Numbered from the stretch's first letter, positions 18,106-26,543 are shown. The stretch: DNA of 64,000 nucleotides from Mucilaginibacter arboris (GCF_009754915.1 NZ_WPIK01000012.1:1-64000); one strand, 5' to 3'. Program-made: numbers and translations. Notes: generated from the sequence alone by a model not told the origin.

Positions 18106-19668
18106 ATGATGAAACAAAAAATAGTTGTTCTGATTGCTTTTTTCTTCCTAACCAATTCAGTTGTCTATAGCCAGTCTGTAACCTTTACCATCAACATAAA
18201 AAACAGGGTACAAACAATTGATAATATTGGCGCTTCCGGTGCCTGGTTTTCTGAAGGAATTGGAAAATATTGGCCGGCAGACAAAAAAGAACGAATGGCC
18301 CAACTGCTTTTTAGCAAAGCTTTTGATAAAGCCGGAAATCCTTTAGGTATCGGGCTTTCTGCCTGGCGTTTTAATATTGGCGGCGGCACTGCTGAACAGG
18401 GCGACAGTAGTGGTATCAGCAATCCTATAAAACGTGTGGAATGTTTTCTTTCACCAAACGGAACATACGATTGGAATAAACAACAAGGCTATTTATGGTT
18501 TGTAAAAAAAGCTGCATCGTATGGTGTAGAAAACTTAATCGCTTTTAGTAATACGCCTCCTGTACAATTCACCAAAAACGGATTGGGCTTTAAAACAGAA
18601 AAAAACTTTGAATCCAATTTAAGAGAAGATAAATACAAAGATTACGCAGATTTTTTAGCAACTGTTATCCGTCATTTTAATCAGGAAGGGATTCATTTTA
18701 ATTATGTAAGTCCCGTAAATGAACCGCAGTGGGATTGGTCAAACAAGTTTGGTCACATGAGCCAGGAAGGTTCTCCCTGGGGAAACAAAGATATTTATAA
18801 GTTAACGCGTTGCCTCGACAGTACTTTGCAGGCTAATAAGCTTTCCACTAAAATTATCGTTGCAGAAGCTGGTATTCTTACTGCGCTTTACGAAGGAAAT
18901 GGCAAGGCTACCAAACAAATACAACACTTTTATTCTAAAAACAGCCCTTATTATATTGGAAATTTAAACCACGTAGAGCATATTATTGAAGGACATAGTT
19001 ATTTTACTGATTCCGGCGATTCAGACATGGTAAAAGTACGAAAACGGCTAAGAGATACGGCTTTTAAATACCAAGTACCTTTCTGGCAATCAGAATATAG
19101 TATGCTTGGCAACGGATATAAAGAAGGTGCAAAAGGTAAAATCAGTGCGATTGATTGTGCACTTTTTCTTTCTAAGATGATTTATCATGATCTTGCTGTT
19201 GCCAATGCAACGGCCTGGCATTTATGGAATTCCTGGGAACCGAGCAATGCAGATTTTGACACGCGTTATTGCCTGCTTGCATTAAAAATCAATGCTGCAA
19301 ACACGGAAGGAGATTTTACAATTACCAAAAACTTGTGGGCGCTTGGACATTACAGCAGATTTATAAGGCCGGGAATGCAGCGTATTGTTATTGAAAGAAG
19401 TGACGGTTTAAATGATATACAAGCTGCTCAAAACATCATGTTAAGTGCATTTACCGATCAGCAAAAAATAGTGGTTGTTGCTGTAAATTATACACAAGCA
19501 AGCAAAGAACTCAATTTAGAAATACCAGGCGTAAAAAAAGTTAAAAGCATCAGGCAATATGTTACAACAGCAAAAGCTGATGATAATATGAAACCTTATG
19601 TTTTAAGTTCAATTAAAAAAGTTGTCTTGCAACCAAGATCAATAGTTACAATTGTTGTTGAACATTAG
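18106..19668 (+). CDS. Secreted GH30 glycoside hydrolase, endo-beta-1,6-galactanase-like
   Basis: 520 residues with a signal peptide (VLIAFFFLTNSVVYSQS). The barrel starts with the GH30 feature IDNIGASGAWFSEGIG. The acid/base Glu is in YVSPVNEPQWDW and the nucleophile Glu in PFWQSEYSMLG. A short C-terminal beta domain ends at QPRSIVTIVV. The layout resembles GH30 endo-beta-1,6-galactanases, which cut side chains of arabinogalactan; other GH30 specificities (glucosidase, xylanase) cannot be ruled out. The nearby arabinan and pectin genes support a plant cell wall substrate. Confidence 0.82.
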   Translation: MMKQKIVVLIAFFFLTNSVVYSQSVTFTINIKNRVQTIDNIGASGAWFSEGIGKYWPADKKERMAQLLFSKAFDKAGNPLGIGLSAWRFNIGGGTAEQGDSSGISNPIKRVECFLSPNGTYDWNKQQGYLWFVKKAASYGVENLIAFSNTPPVQFTKNGLGFKTEKNFESNLREDKYKDYADFLATVIRHFNQEGIHFNYVSPVNEPQWDWSNKFGHMSQEGSPWGNKDIYKLTRCLDSTLQANKLSTKIIVAEAGILTALYEGNGKATKQIQHFYSKNSPYYIGNLNHVEHIIEGHSYFTDSGDSDMVKVRKRLRDTAFKYQVPFWQSEYSMLGNGYKEGAKGKISAIDCALFLSKMIYHDLAVANATAWHLWNSWEPSNADFDTRYCLLALKINAANTEGDFTITKNLWALGHYSRFIRPGMQRIVIERSDGLNDIQAAQNIMLSAFTDQQKIVVVAVNYTQASKELNLEIPGVKKVKSIRQYVTTAKADDNMKPYVLSSIKKVVLQPRSIVTIVVEH

Positions 19669-19726
19669 ACTTTAAATTAAAAGAATAAACTGCCTAAAAC
19701 TTACAAGGGTAGTTCTCAGTCAGGAT

Positions 19727-20185
19727 TTACTGTTTGAAAAACGGCAGTTCTTTCGTTTTAATAAGAATTATAGGATATGCCATTAACAGCAATCCGGTCA
19801 AAACCGAAAGCAACAACAGCTTAGTTGGAACACCTATTAAGATCGCTGCCCTAAAAGCCTCTATGCCAACTGGTAGGAATAGTATAAGTGCAGTAATTAA
19901 TCCCGGAGAGAATTTCTTTGTGATAATGGTTGGCAGAACATGGAAGAATATTGCGTTGATTAACATTAACGCCGGAAAAGCTAAAGCAAAGGCAGGGTAA
20001 TTCCAACCAACAGAAGCGCAAGCTACACCCATGAACAATACCACTGTATTAACAACATAAAAGCCATTCCACTCGACTTGAAGTTTTAATACATTTCGCG
20101 CCCATGATTTCCAGTCATAAAAAAACTCTTCGAGTATATGTATGGCGTAGCATAAAAGTGCAACCCAAAATATAATATTGCCCAT
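19727..20185 (-). CDS. HXXEE domain membrane protein
   Basis: 152 residues with about five hydrophobic segments. Near residue 18 is the defining motif HILEE (HXXEE), followed by FFYDWKSW. The family is widespread and of unknown role; the motif suggests metal binding or a membrane enzyme. It stands alone between the GH30 gene and a small hypothetical gene and may be part of the accessory material that starts here. Confidence 0.75.
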   Translation of the reverse strand: MGNIIFWVALLCYAIHILEEFFYDWKSWARNVLKLQVEWNGFYVVNTVVLFMGVACASVGWNYPAFALAFPALMLINAIFFHVLPTIITKKFSPGLITALILFLPVGIEAFRAAILIGVPTKLLLLSVLTGLLLMAYPIILIKTKELPFFKQ

Positions 20186-20309
20186 CTTCTTATCCTTTTA
20201 AAATTATGATTAAACCTATCAATTTACAAAATTAGTCAACGCGATAAAACTTTTAATGATTCGACCCTAACTGGGATACTATTCAAAAAAGGCTTTAAGG
20301 CTTCTTTGT

Positions 20310-20714
20310 TTAAATTGCTTTCATCTTGTTGTTCTTTGCATCGTGGGTAACTTCTGCAAACCCGAGCTTTTCCATAAGCGGCGGAATATACATTCCAAAT
20401 CTTCCGCGAAGCCCTTTTTTAAGGCCGTACCAACCGCCAACCGGATTAGTTTCCGAACGGCCCCAGGCTTCAACAGATCCTTCTTTTGCCGGCTTTTGCT
20501 CGTCTGCACTTCCAAGTTCAACCCAATCGCCTTTTTCCTGCAACATTTTATGCAAGTCGTCTAAACATCGGTAATCGTATAGCAATGTTGTTTTACCCAC
20601 AACACAAACGATTACTTCTTTGCCATCTTTTTCATCTTTGTACATTTCGTAATCAGATGATAATGGTGGTGTTTTTAATTTCCATGGGGTTTCTTTTGTT
20701 CCTTCGGTTGCCAT
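20310..20714 (-). CDS. Small conserved cytoplasmic protein of unknown function
   Basis: 134 residues without signal or membrane segments. It begins MATEGTKETPWKLKTPPLSS and has a mixed alpha/beta pattern with VIVCVVGKTTLLYDYRCLDD, and a Gly-rich stretch NPVGGWYGLKKGLRGRFGMY near the C-terminus. I know similar proteins only as uncharacterised single-domain proteins. The leftward frame has good codon use, and the rightward frames over it are shadows. Confidence 0.65.
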   Translation of the reverse strand: MATEGTKETPWKLKTPPLSSDYEMYKDEKDGKEVIVCVVGKTTLLYDYRCLDDLHKMLQEKGDWVELGSADEQKPAKEGSVEAWGRSETNPVGGWYGLKKGLRGRFGMYIPPLMEKLGFAEVTHDAKNNKMKAI

Positions 20715-20861
20715 AATTTTATTGCTGTTTTTATAAACTATTTTTCAAGAAATTATTACTTAAAAATACAACTTATCGTTGAATTAAAATCTAAGTTCAA
20801 AAAGGGCTGAATTGCAAATTTGGATCAGCAGGTTTTTCAACGTTAAATTTTAATGAAACCT

Positions 20862-20873
20862 GCGCTTCTTTTA
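20862..20873 (+). repeat. Divergent copy of the dispersed motif
   Basis: GCGCTTCTTTTA followed by TCACCATAAATCTTTT; two changes from the consensus. Confidence 0.5.
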
Positions 20874-21006
20874 TCACCATAAATCTTTTAGTCATGTTAT
20901 TTATGATTTCAAAATCATAATCCCTATTATTAATTCTCGTATTTTAAATTCTATCATTAAAATTCAGTTCCTTTTGTTTGTATATTTGAATATAAACTCT
21001 CCGTCT

Positions 21007-21231
21007 ATGGAACGTATTGTGATTGAAGTAGATGAAAAATCTGCAAAAAAATGGCGATATGCCTCTTCCGAAAAAAAAGAACGACTTGCAAAAAGTATTG
21101 AAATACTTATTGAAAAAACGTATTCTGAAGATGAAGATGGTTTTTGGGAATTTGTGGAAAAAATAAGCCAGAAAGCTGCGGAGAAAGGCCTTACAGAAGA
21201 AGAGCTAAACCGTATTCTAAATGAAGGCTAA
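21007..21231 (+). CDS. Antitoxin of a PIN-type toxin-antitoxin pair
   Basis: 74 residues from ATG 21007 (MERIVIEVDEKSAKKW). An upstream in-frame codon at 20974 would add 11 residues but has no support. The protein is short, charged and mostly helical. It starts with a beta-like strand as in ribbon-helix-helix antitoxins and ends with an acidic helix (TEEELNRILNEG). Its stop overlaps the toxin start by 11 bases, typical of coupled toxin-antitoxin pairs. DNA-binding autoregulation is expected but not shown. Confidence 0.75.
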   Translation: MERIVIEVDEKSAKKWRYASSEKKERLAKSIEILIEKTYSEDEDGFWEFVEKISQKAAEKGLTEEELNRILNEG

Positions 21232-21634
21232 ATCTTGTTTTGTATTCGATACCAATTCTCTAATCAGCGTAGCCTTACTTCCTTTATCAATAAATAAACA
21301 GGCTTTACAAAAAGCAGAACGTTTAGGTAATGTTATTTTTTCGGATGAAACCTTAACAGAGCTAACAGCGGTTTTATTACGACCAAAGTTCGACAAGTAT
21401 TTATCTGTAGAAGAACGTTTGGAATTTATCATCCGAATTGAAACAAGATATGAAAAAGTAAAAACCATAAGTTCCTTTACTGATTGCCGTGATTCAAAAG
21501 ATAATATCTTTCTTAATTTAGCTGTTGATGCAAATGCCAGTTGTTTAATTTCAGGTGATAAAGATTTACTTGCACTTCATCCCTTTCATAATATTCCAAT
21601 TGTTAATGCAAGGGAGTTTTTGGACTTGTTTTAG
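21221..21634 (+). CDS. PIN-domain toxin (COG1569-like putative RNase)
   Basis: 137 residues. PIN-domain acidic residues appear at the N-terminus (CFVFDTNSLISVAL), in the middle (SDETLTELTAVL) and near the end (DCRDSKDNIFLNLAVD; LISGDKDLLAL). These quartet positions bind Mg2+ or Mn2+ in VapC-like RNases. It overlaps the antitoxin gene. It is the only rightward pair of the three in this island. Target RNA is unknown. Confidence 0.85.
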   Translation: MKAKSCFVFDTNSLISVALLPLSINKQALQKAERLGNVIFSDETLTELTAVLLRPKFDKYLSVEERLEFIIRIETRYEKVKTISSFTDCRDSKDNIFLNLAVDANASCLISGDKDLLALHPFHNIPIVNAREFLDLF

Positions 21635-21765
21635 GTAAAATAAAATTACAAAGCTAATTTTAAAGCTATCGTTCATTAGCTTCTTTCCGGTTAAATTTAA
21701 CCACATGTATAAATAGACAAGGTCGTAAAAGAAACTGCTTTACTTTGGGATTGTTCGGCTACTCC

Positions 21766-21870
21766 TTAATTTTTCTCAAAAGCAATCACTTCAATTTGTT
21801 TACCGATATAGGCTTCTGGAAGTGTTAATGAAATTGTTTTTTCACTTAGTGTTATAATCGTTAGTATAAT
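21766..21870 (-). pseudogene. Remnant of a short antitoxin gene
   Basis: The minus strand reads LTIITLSEKTISLTLPEAY and then IGKQIEVIAFEKN before a stop. A short strand of this kind ending in an EVIAF-type motif is familiar from small Bacteroidota antitoxins paired with PIN toxins. No ATG precedes it in frame and no toxin follows, so it looks like a decayed copy. Confidence 0.35.
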
Positions 21871-21928
21871 AGCAAGTTTATTTAATTCATACAACTACAG
21901 AAATTTAATAAAAATTTCTAATAATCTT

Positions 21929-21940
21929 ATGCTTTTTTTA
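21929..21940 (+). repeat. Motif copy with one change
   Basis: ATGCTTTTTTTA followed by TCATAAAAAT; one substitution from the consensus and the usual extension. It sits in the gene-poor stretch 21635-22003. Confidence 0.5.
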
Positions 21941-22003
21941 TCATAAAAATCTTCCTGGTGTTGCTTGTTATCATTAATGGAAAATCTAAAGCATTATTAA
22001 TTC

Positions 22004-22441
22004 TTACAAAAGGTTGCCGAAATTACTCCAACCTTTTATAATGTCTTCATCAGAGTTGATATTTCTATTAAAATGAATTTTGTCAACATCTTCTTCTAAA
22101 AGTCCTCTTGCAATTAAAAACGAAAATGTTTCTACATCAACTTTTTCATCTTGATTCTTATACTTTTCTTGATTCCTTTCTGCCCAAAAATATTTTATAT
22201 AATAACTGTCTTGCTCTTTAATTAATAGTGCCTTATAAACTCCAAATCCTGTCCATGAGCGATGAAAATAAAGCCAATCATTTTCAAAATAGATAAACCA
22301 CTTATCTTCCATCTCTCGAGGAATAAGTCCTTTTATTAATTTTGAAAATTGTTCATCATTAAATTTCAAAGAAATTTTTAATTGAATTGGTTTATCAATT
22401 GGTATATTGTTCCATGATGTTGATTTAGCTATTTTTTCCAT
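22004..22441 (-). CDS. Hypothetical protein in the accessory island
   Basis: 145 residues, no signal or membrane segment. A central aromatic block, KWFIYFENDWLYFHRSWTG, stands out; blocks of this kind occur in uncharacterised cytoplasmic proteins, but I cannot name a family. It is acidic at the C-terminus. AT content is higher than in the flanking genes, which suggests recent acquisition. It lies 59 bases downstream of the next gene on the same strand and may form a pair with it. Confidence 0.6.
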   Translation of the reverse strand: MEKIAKSTSWNNIPIDKPIQLKISLKFNDEQFSKLIKGLIPREMEDKWFIYFENDWLYFHRSWTGFGVYKALLIKEQDSYYIKYFWAERNQEKYKNQDEKVDVETFSFLIARGLLEEDVDKIHFNRNINSDEDIIKGWSNFGNLL

Positions 22442-22500
22442 TTATAAAAATACCGTACTTTAATATTTATTTCTTGTTGTGATTCTGAATTAAAAACCCA

Positions 22501-23112
22501 TTACTTGTAATTCTCCAGTACTTTATTAAAATCTAAATTTTTAATATTTAACGTTTCCCAAATACTTTCAACCCAATCCTTATCAAAGCCTCTACTTGAA
22601 TAATGACGGTGATAAATAATTGAGGTATTAGTAAAGTGTCTCTGAAAATATTCCTTGAAAAGTTTACCCGTAATACTTTCTTCTGTTCCTAAAACAATGA
22701 AACATGTTTCGGTTGAAACTTTCAGATCATTCATTTCTTGAACAAAACCTAAAACATTTTCTTCTATGACATCCGTTTTGTCTTTTATAAATTTATAAAA
22801 ATCATTAGATTTTGGATTTATAATATTTTTAAATAAATCAGTCATATATGATCCTTTTAATGACGAATCATTAAAAGCATATTTTAATTTCCTATCATGC
22901 TTACCACCTCTGAAATTTCCCCAAGTTCCAATTTCATTAGAGATATTTAATCCAACAAAAACATATCTACTATTTAATATATTTAAATTTTCATTAATGC
23001 AATCAACTGATTTTTCTTTGATTTTATTTTTGGAGTAATTCCAAACTGCCCAACTTGCATATTTGCCGTGCTTTTCTTTTATGTTTTCAAATTCTGTTTT
23101 AGTAAAAGTCAT
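22501..23112 (-). CDS. Hypothetical protein, possibly uracil-DNA-glycosylase-like fold
   Basis: 203 residues. The block SRYVFVGLNIS near residue 50, followed by FRGGKHDRKLKYAF, GSYMTDLFK and later ETCFIVLGTEESI, recalls the layout of DUF1643 and uracil-DNA-glycosylase superfamily proteins: a strand with a turn motif, then a distal strand ending in a possible active loop (IYHRHYSSRG). This is a fold-level guess without a matching catalytic motif. High AT content and its position among toxin-antitoxin genes suggest an accessory, perhaps defence-related, role. Confidence 0.5.
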   Translation of the reverse strand: MTFTKTEFENIKEKHGKYASWAVWNYSKNKIKEKSVDCINENLNILNSRYVFVGLNISNEIGTWGNFRGGKHDRKLKYAFNDSSLKGSYMTDLFKNIINPKSNDFYKFIKDKTDVIEENVLGFVQEMNDLKVSTETCFIVLGTEESITGKLFKEYFQRHFTNTSIIYHRHYSSRGFDKDWVESIWETLNIKNLDFNKVLENYK

Positions 23113-23250
23113 AAATTAAATTTTAAAGTAATTATTTTGTTTAAACTTATAATATAAATATAGCTTTTGTTGTGTACGAATATTGAATGCCTTAAATCAT
23201 ATTCAAATGGAATTATTATATTACAAATTTGATTTTTAAAAAATTAGTGA

Positions 23251-23262
23251 ATACTTCTTTTA
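23251..23262 (+). repeat. Motif variant ATACTTCTTTTA at the outer GH51 tail
   Basis: This copy lies exactly 3 bases beyond the stop codon of the tail remnant, the same spacing as at 24151 and 24965. Confidence 0.75.
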
Positions 23263-23265
23263 CCC

Positions 23266-23331
23266 CTACTTTTTCAACCTCAAAACCACAACACCTAATG
23301 TGAGCAAATTTGCTCCTGCTTACAACCAATT
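23266..23331 (-). pseudogene. Outer remnant of the GH51 3' end (22 codons)
   Basis: In the frame of the intact gene the minus strand reads NWL, stop, AGANLLTLGVVVLRLKK, stop. It corresponds to the intact C-terminus [18 protein letters not shown]. An internal stop and several changes make it the more decayed of two copies. The toxin stop of the next module is 16 bases away. Confidence 0.65.
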
Positions 23332-23347
23332 TCAATCCTAAAAAGCC

Positions 23348-23809
23348 CTATTCACCTGCATCATTTAAAATCTGTTGAACAAGATTTTTAGATATTCTAA
23401 AATTAGTTTGCTGAAGCGCGTCCAAGTATGGCAAAAGAAAAGGAATTATACCTTTTATTTTAGCGGTTAATAGAACTCCTAATGTTCCTTTAACTTTTAA
23501 CCCTTTCTGCTCAGCAAAATATCTTGCTTTTAAATCATCTAAAATCAGATAGTCATGATTTATTTCATTGGCTAAGGCAATTGCGCTTGCTTCACCTACA
23601 TCTAAATGCAGTTTGAGGCTTTCAAATGTTACTTCATTAGTTACAGTCATTATTTTTACCCAAACTGGCAAAGGATAACCAAACTCGGTTGCTATTTGTG
23701 GGGTAGTAATAACCGAAGTAAATAAATTCTGTAACAAATGGATAGCGTTAAGCTTTTGAAGGATGATAAAACAACTCGCATCGGTAATAATTATCTTAGC
23801 TTCTGGCAT
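23348..23809 (-). CDS. DUF3368 family PIN-like toxin
   Basis: 153 residues. PIN-type layout: IIITDASCFIILQKL with the first acidic residue, a middle acidic region (LHLDVGEASAIALANEI), LILDDLKARYFAE, and a C-terminal GVLLTAKIKG helix. DUF3368 proteins are the usual partners of UPF0175 antitoxins and are presumed RNases. The start overlaps the antitoxin end by 14 bases, so the two are coupled. Confidence 0.85.
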   Translation of the reverse strand: MPEAKIIITDASCFIILQKLNAIHLLQNLFTSVITTPQIATEFGYPLPVWVKIMTVTNEVTFESLKLHLDVGEASAIALANEINHDYLILDDLKARYFAEQKGLKVKGTLGVLLTAKIKGIIPFLLPYLDALQQTNFRISKNLVQQILNDAGE

Positions 23810-24020
23810 CCCTTATTGCTGCTGCGGCACTTGGATCAAGATAATGAACGCCGTATTGTATTAATACTTCTGCAAAATCCCATTTTTTCATACCTGCAGT
23901 TTCTGCTGCCTCGCCTAAAGTTAACTTTCCGGATTCGTATAGCTTGGCCGCAATAAAGCAAATTGTATCGTTTTGATGCTCAAGCAAACTATCCGGAACC
24001 TGAAGCGTGATTTTTGTCAT
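23796..24020 (-). CDS. UPF0175 family antitoxin
   Basis: 74 residues: KITLQVPDSLL, then AAKLYESGKLTLGEAAETAG and MKKWDFAEVLIQYGV, the characteristic helix-turn-helix-like block of UPF0175. It lies upstream of and overlaps the DUF3368 toxin gene. It neutralises the toxin and probably represses the operon (family knowledge). Confidence 0.88.
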   Translation of the reverse strand: MTKITLQVPDSLLEHQNDTICFIAAKLYESGKLTLGEAAETAGMKKWDFAEVLIQYGVHYLDPSAAAAIRDARS

Positions 24021-24150
24021 AACACAAATTTTTAATTATATAAAGATAAGCATTAGAATAAAACAGAATGCGAACATCTTATTTGTTAAATGATGATCCA
24101 GTTTTAATTAATAATAGCCCATTACAAGTAAACAGATTAAATGAAACGCA

Positions 24151-24162
24151 ATACTTCTTTTA
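24151..24162 (+). repeat. Motif variant ATACTTCTTTTA at the inner GH51 tail
   Basis: It ends 3 bases from the stop of the inner tail remnant, as at the intact gene. Confidence 0.8.
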
Positions 24163-24165
24163 CCT

Positions 24166-24261
24166 CTACTTTTTCAACGTCAAAACCACAACACTTAGCG
24201 GAGGCAGCTCTGCAACTAACTGATTTCCCTGCTTTTTTGAACCGTTAAAAACAGCAGGTTT
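24166..24261 (-). pseudogene. Inner remnant of the GH51 3' end (31 codons)
   Basis: The minus strand reads [20 protein letters not shown] then [11 protein letters not shown] and a stop. The last 31 residues of the intact GH51 protein are [20 protein letters not shown] then [11 protein letters not shown], so 26 of 31 residues match with no frame change. Homology stops abruptly about 10 bases before the RelE-like toxin stop. Confidence 0.85.
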
Positions 24262-24273
24262 AAATTTCCCTAC

Positions 24274-24600
24274 TTATCCAATTTGCTTAAAAATATCTTT
24301 AAGTTCTTTATCTGTTATCGTACTTCTTTCAGATTTATCATAAATAGAGGCAAGAAAAACAGTAGTACCCATAATTTTTATATAAGTAATAATCCTTGCG
24401 CCACCTGATTTTCCTTTGCCTTTTGAAAGTATAGGCAAACGAATTTTGTAAAAGTTGTTGCCAAGCGCTGTTCCTTGTATAGGTTTTTCGGCAAGGCTTT
24501 CCAAAAGTTCTGTCAAGTCCTCCTTCAATGACGGATATTTCTTGGAAAGCCTTTTAGCTTGTTTATCAAAAAGCGGTATAGAAGAAACATTATAACTCAT
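24274..24600 (-). CDS. RelE/ParE family toxin
   Basis: 108 residues with the RelE-like pattern: IPLFDKQAKRLSKKYPSLKED, then NNFYKIRLPILSKGKGKSGGAR, IITYIKI, TTVFLASIYDKSERS and an end helix LKDIFKQIG. The basic loop and the SIYDKSE strand are family landmarks. It is probably a ribosome-dependent mRNase or gyrase poison. The start overlaps the antitoxin gene by 11 bases. Confidence 0.87.
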   Translation of the reverse strand: MSYNVSSIPLFDKQAKRLSKKYPSLKEDLTELLESLAEKPIQGTALGNNFYKIRLPILSKGKGKSGGARIITYIKIMGTTVFLASIYDKSERSTITDKELKDIFKQIG

Positions 24601-24823
24601 CCAACAAGGCTTTTGCGGGGCGGGCTTTTAACTTTCCCTGTTCAATTAAATTTAACTCGTTTACAGCTTCTTTCAATTCCTGCAAAAGTTGTTCTTTGCT
24701 TGGTTGTACATATTCTAAAGTTTCCAGCTCTTTGTATTGTTTTTTAAGTTCCTTCCAATCCTGAATAGGAATAAAAATCCCTGTAGCTTCACCTTTACTG
24801 TCTTCTATGATCTGGACTTTCAT
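24590..24823 (-). CDS. Antitoxin partner of the RelE/ParE toxin
   Basis: 77 residues. MKVQIIEDSKGEATGIFIP is a Phd/RelB-like N-terminal strand, followed by IQDWKELKKQYKELE and a long helix to the end (PAKALLDEL). It lies upstream of and overlaps the toxin gene, in the usual order for a type II pair. Confidence 0.8.
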   Translation of the reverse strand: MKVQIIEDSKGEATGIFIPIQDWKELKKQYKELETLEYVQPSKEQLLQELKEAVNELNLIEQGKLKARPAKALLDEL

Positions 24824-24964
24824 ATTTAAAATTCTTTATTACTGTGCTGATGCTTCCCGAAGTCAATTAGAATAGCTGAACAAACAATTGATGCCAGAAA
24901 TTTCATTTAAATACGAATATAAAGCCTATTTATGATAAAAGTAAAGCCAACCCTTTTTAACACA

Positions 24965-24976
24965 ATACTTCTTTTA
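24965..24976 (+). repeat. Motif variant ATACTTCTTTTA at the intact GH51 end
   Basis: It ends 3 bases from the stop of the intact GH51 gene. Together with 23251 and 24151 it forms a series spaced 900 and 814 bases. Confidence 0.8.
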
Positions 24977-24979
24977 CCC

Positions 24980-26524
24980 CTACTTTCTCAACGTCAAAAC
25001 CACAACACTCAAAGGCGGCAATTCCGCAACCAACTGATTTCCCTGTTTTTTTGCACTGGTAAAAACAGTAGGTTTAATTTTATTGGGCTGATCAAAAGAA
25101 TTGTAATCATTAAACTTGGAAGAAGTAAGAATCCGGCCTTGCACGGTTTTATAATTTACATCCTGTAAAACAGTACTTACGGTAATTTTTTTAGTTGCAT
25201 TTAAGTTGACAAAAGAAATATGCACCACGCCGCTGCTATCTCTGGAAGCCGAAGCATTTACCGAAGGAATGGTTACATCATCCACGGTATAATCCGGAGA
25301 TTTGATTGTAATAGGCAGCAAAGTTGCATCCTGGTGCACCTGGTACAAATCAAAAACATGATAAGTTGGCGTCAGGATCATTTTATCCTTTTGCGTTAAC
25401 ACTAAAGATTGCAGCACATTTACAGCTTGTGCCAGGTTAGCCATCTTTACCCGTTCTGCGTGGTTTTGAAAAATGTTTAAAGTGCTTCCGGCAATCAAAG
25501 CATCACGCATACTGTTTTGCTGAAATAAAAATCCAGGGTTGGTTCCTGGTTCTACATCCGTCCAGATTCCCCATTCATCAACCACCAGCGCAACTTTCTT
25601 TTCCGGATCGTATTTATCCATAATTGCCGAATGTTTAGTAACCAGTTCTTCCATTTTTAAACAGTTGCGCATGGTTTTAGCATATTCAATTTCATTAAAA
25701 TTAGTTGCCGAACCCTTTTTGCTCCAGTTGCCGGTAGGCAGCGTATAGTAATGCAAAGAAAGCCCCCACATGCGTGTTCCTATTTTTTTCATGGCCACTT
25801 CTGTCCAGTTGTAATCGAAATCGCTTGCGCCGCTGGCAATTTTTTTCAGTTTTGTTCCCGGATAATCTCTGGCATAAGTAGCATACCGCCTGTACTGATC
25901 TGAATAAAAATCAGGTGTCATTGTGCCACCGCAACCCCAGCTTTCGTTTCCTACACCCCAAAAACTAACTTTATAAGGTGCAGGATGGCCGTTTTGTGCA
26001 CGTAAGGTAGCCATCGGACTAATACCATCAAAATTCAAATATTCTACCCATTTAGACATTTCTTCTACCGTTCCGCTGCCCACATTTGCAGAAACATAAG
26101 GTTCGCAGCCGATCATTCCGCATAATTCCAGAAACTCGTGGGTGCCGAAACTATTATCTTCTGTAACGCCTCCCCAATTGGTATTTACCATTTTCGGGCG
26201 TTGTGGCCGTGGGCCAATTCCGTCGCGCCAATGATATTCATCCGCGAAACAACCGCCTGGCCAGCGCAGGTTTGGAACATGTATTTTCTTTAATGCTTCT
26301 ACAATATCCATACGTATCCGGCCTTTGTTTGGAATGTTCGATCCTTCAGGGACCCAGAAACCATCATAAATACTTCGGCCTAAATGCTCTGCAAATTGTC
26401 CGTAAATCTGTCTGCTGATTTGCGTTTTTGCATCTTTGCCGTTAACAGTTGCCTGTGCTGTTTGCTGGCTGAAAGCTTGCGTGAATACAAGAAAAAATAA
26501 TGAAAGTACAGTTAACTGCTTCAT
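24980..26524 (-). CDS. Secreted GH51 alpha-L-arabinofuranosidase
   Basis: 514 residues with a signal peptide ([18 protein letters not shown]). The barrel carries [20 protein letters not shown], the acid/base Glu in [12 protein letters not shown], and the nucleophile Glu in [12 protein letters not shown]-terminal beta sandwich ends [14 protein letters not shown]. The enzyme removes terminal L-arabinofuranose from arabinan or arabinoxylan. It is apart from the main arabinan operon. Its 3' end is copied twice downstream (24166 and 23266). Confidence 0.93.
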   Translation of the reverse strand: MKQLTVLSLFFLVFTQAFSQQTAQATVNGKDAKTQISRQIYGQFAEHLGRSIYDGFWVPEGSNIPNKGRIRMDIVEALKKIHVPNLRWPGGCFADEYHWRDGIGPRPQRPKMVNTNWGGVTEDNSFGTHEFLELCGMIGCEPYVSANVGSGTVEEMSKWVEYLNFDGISPMATLRAQNGHPAPYKVSFWGVGNESWGCGGTMTPDFYSDQYRRYATYARDYPGTKLKKIASGASDFDYNWTEVAMKKIGTRMWGLSLHYYTLPTGNWSKKGSATNFNEIEYAKTMRNCLKMEELVTKHSAIMDKYDPEKKVALVVDEWGIWTDVEPGTNPGFLFQQNSMRDALIAGSTLNIFQNHAERVKMANLAQAVNVLQSLVLTQKDKMILTPTYHVFDLYQVHQDATLLPITIKSPDYTVDDVTIPSVNASASRDSSGVVHISFVNLNATKKITVSTVLQDVNYKTVQGRILTSSKFNDYNSFDQPNKIKPTVFTSAKKQGNQLVAELPPLSVVVLTLRK

Positions 26525-26543
26525 AGGATTGGTTTAGGGTTAG

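Noticed and set aside
24166-24261. GH51 tail considered as an independent small gene
   Set aside because: It has no start codon and matches the C-terminus of the neighbouring GH51 enzyme, so it is a remnant.
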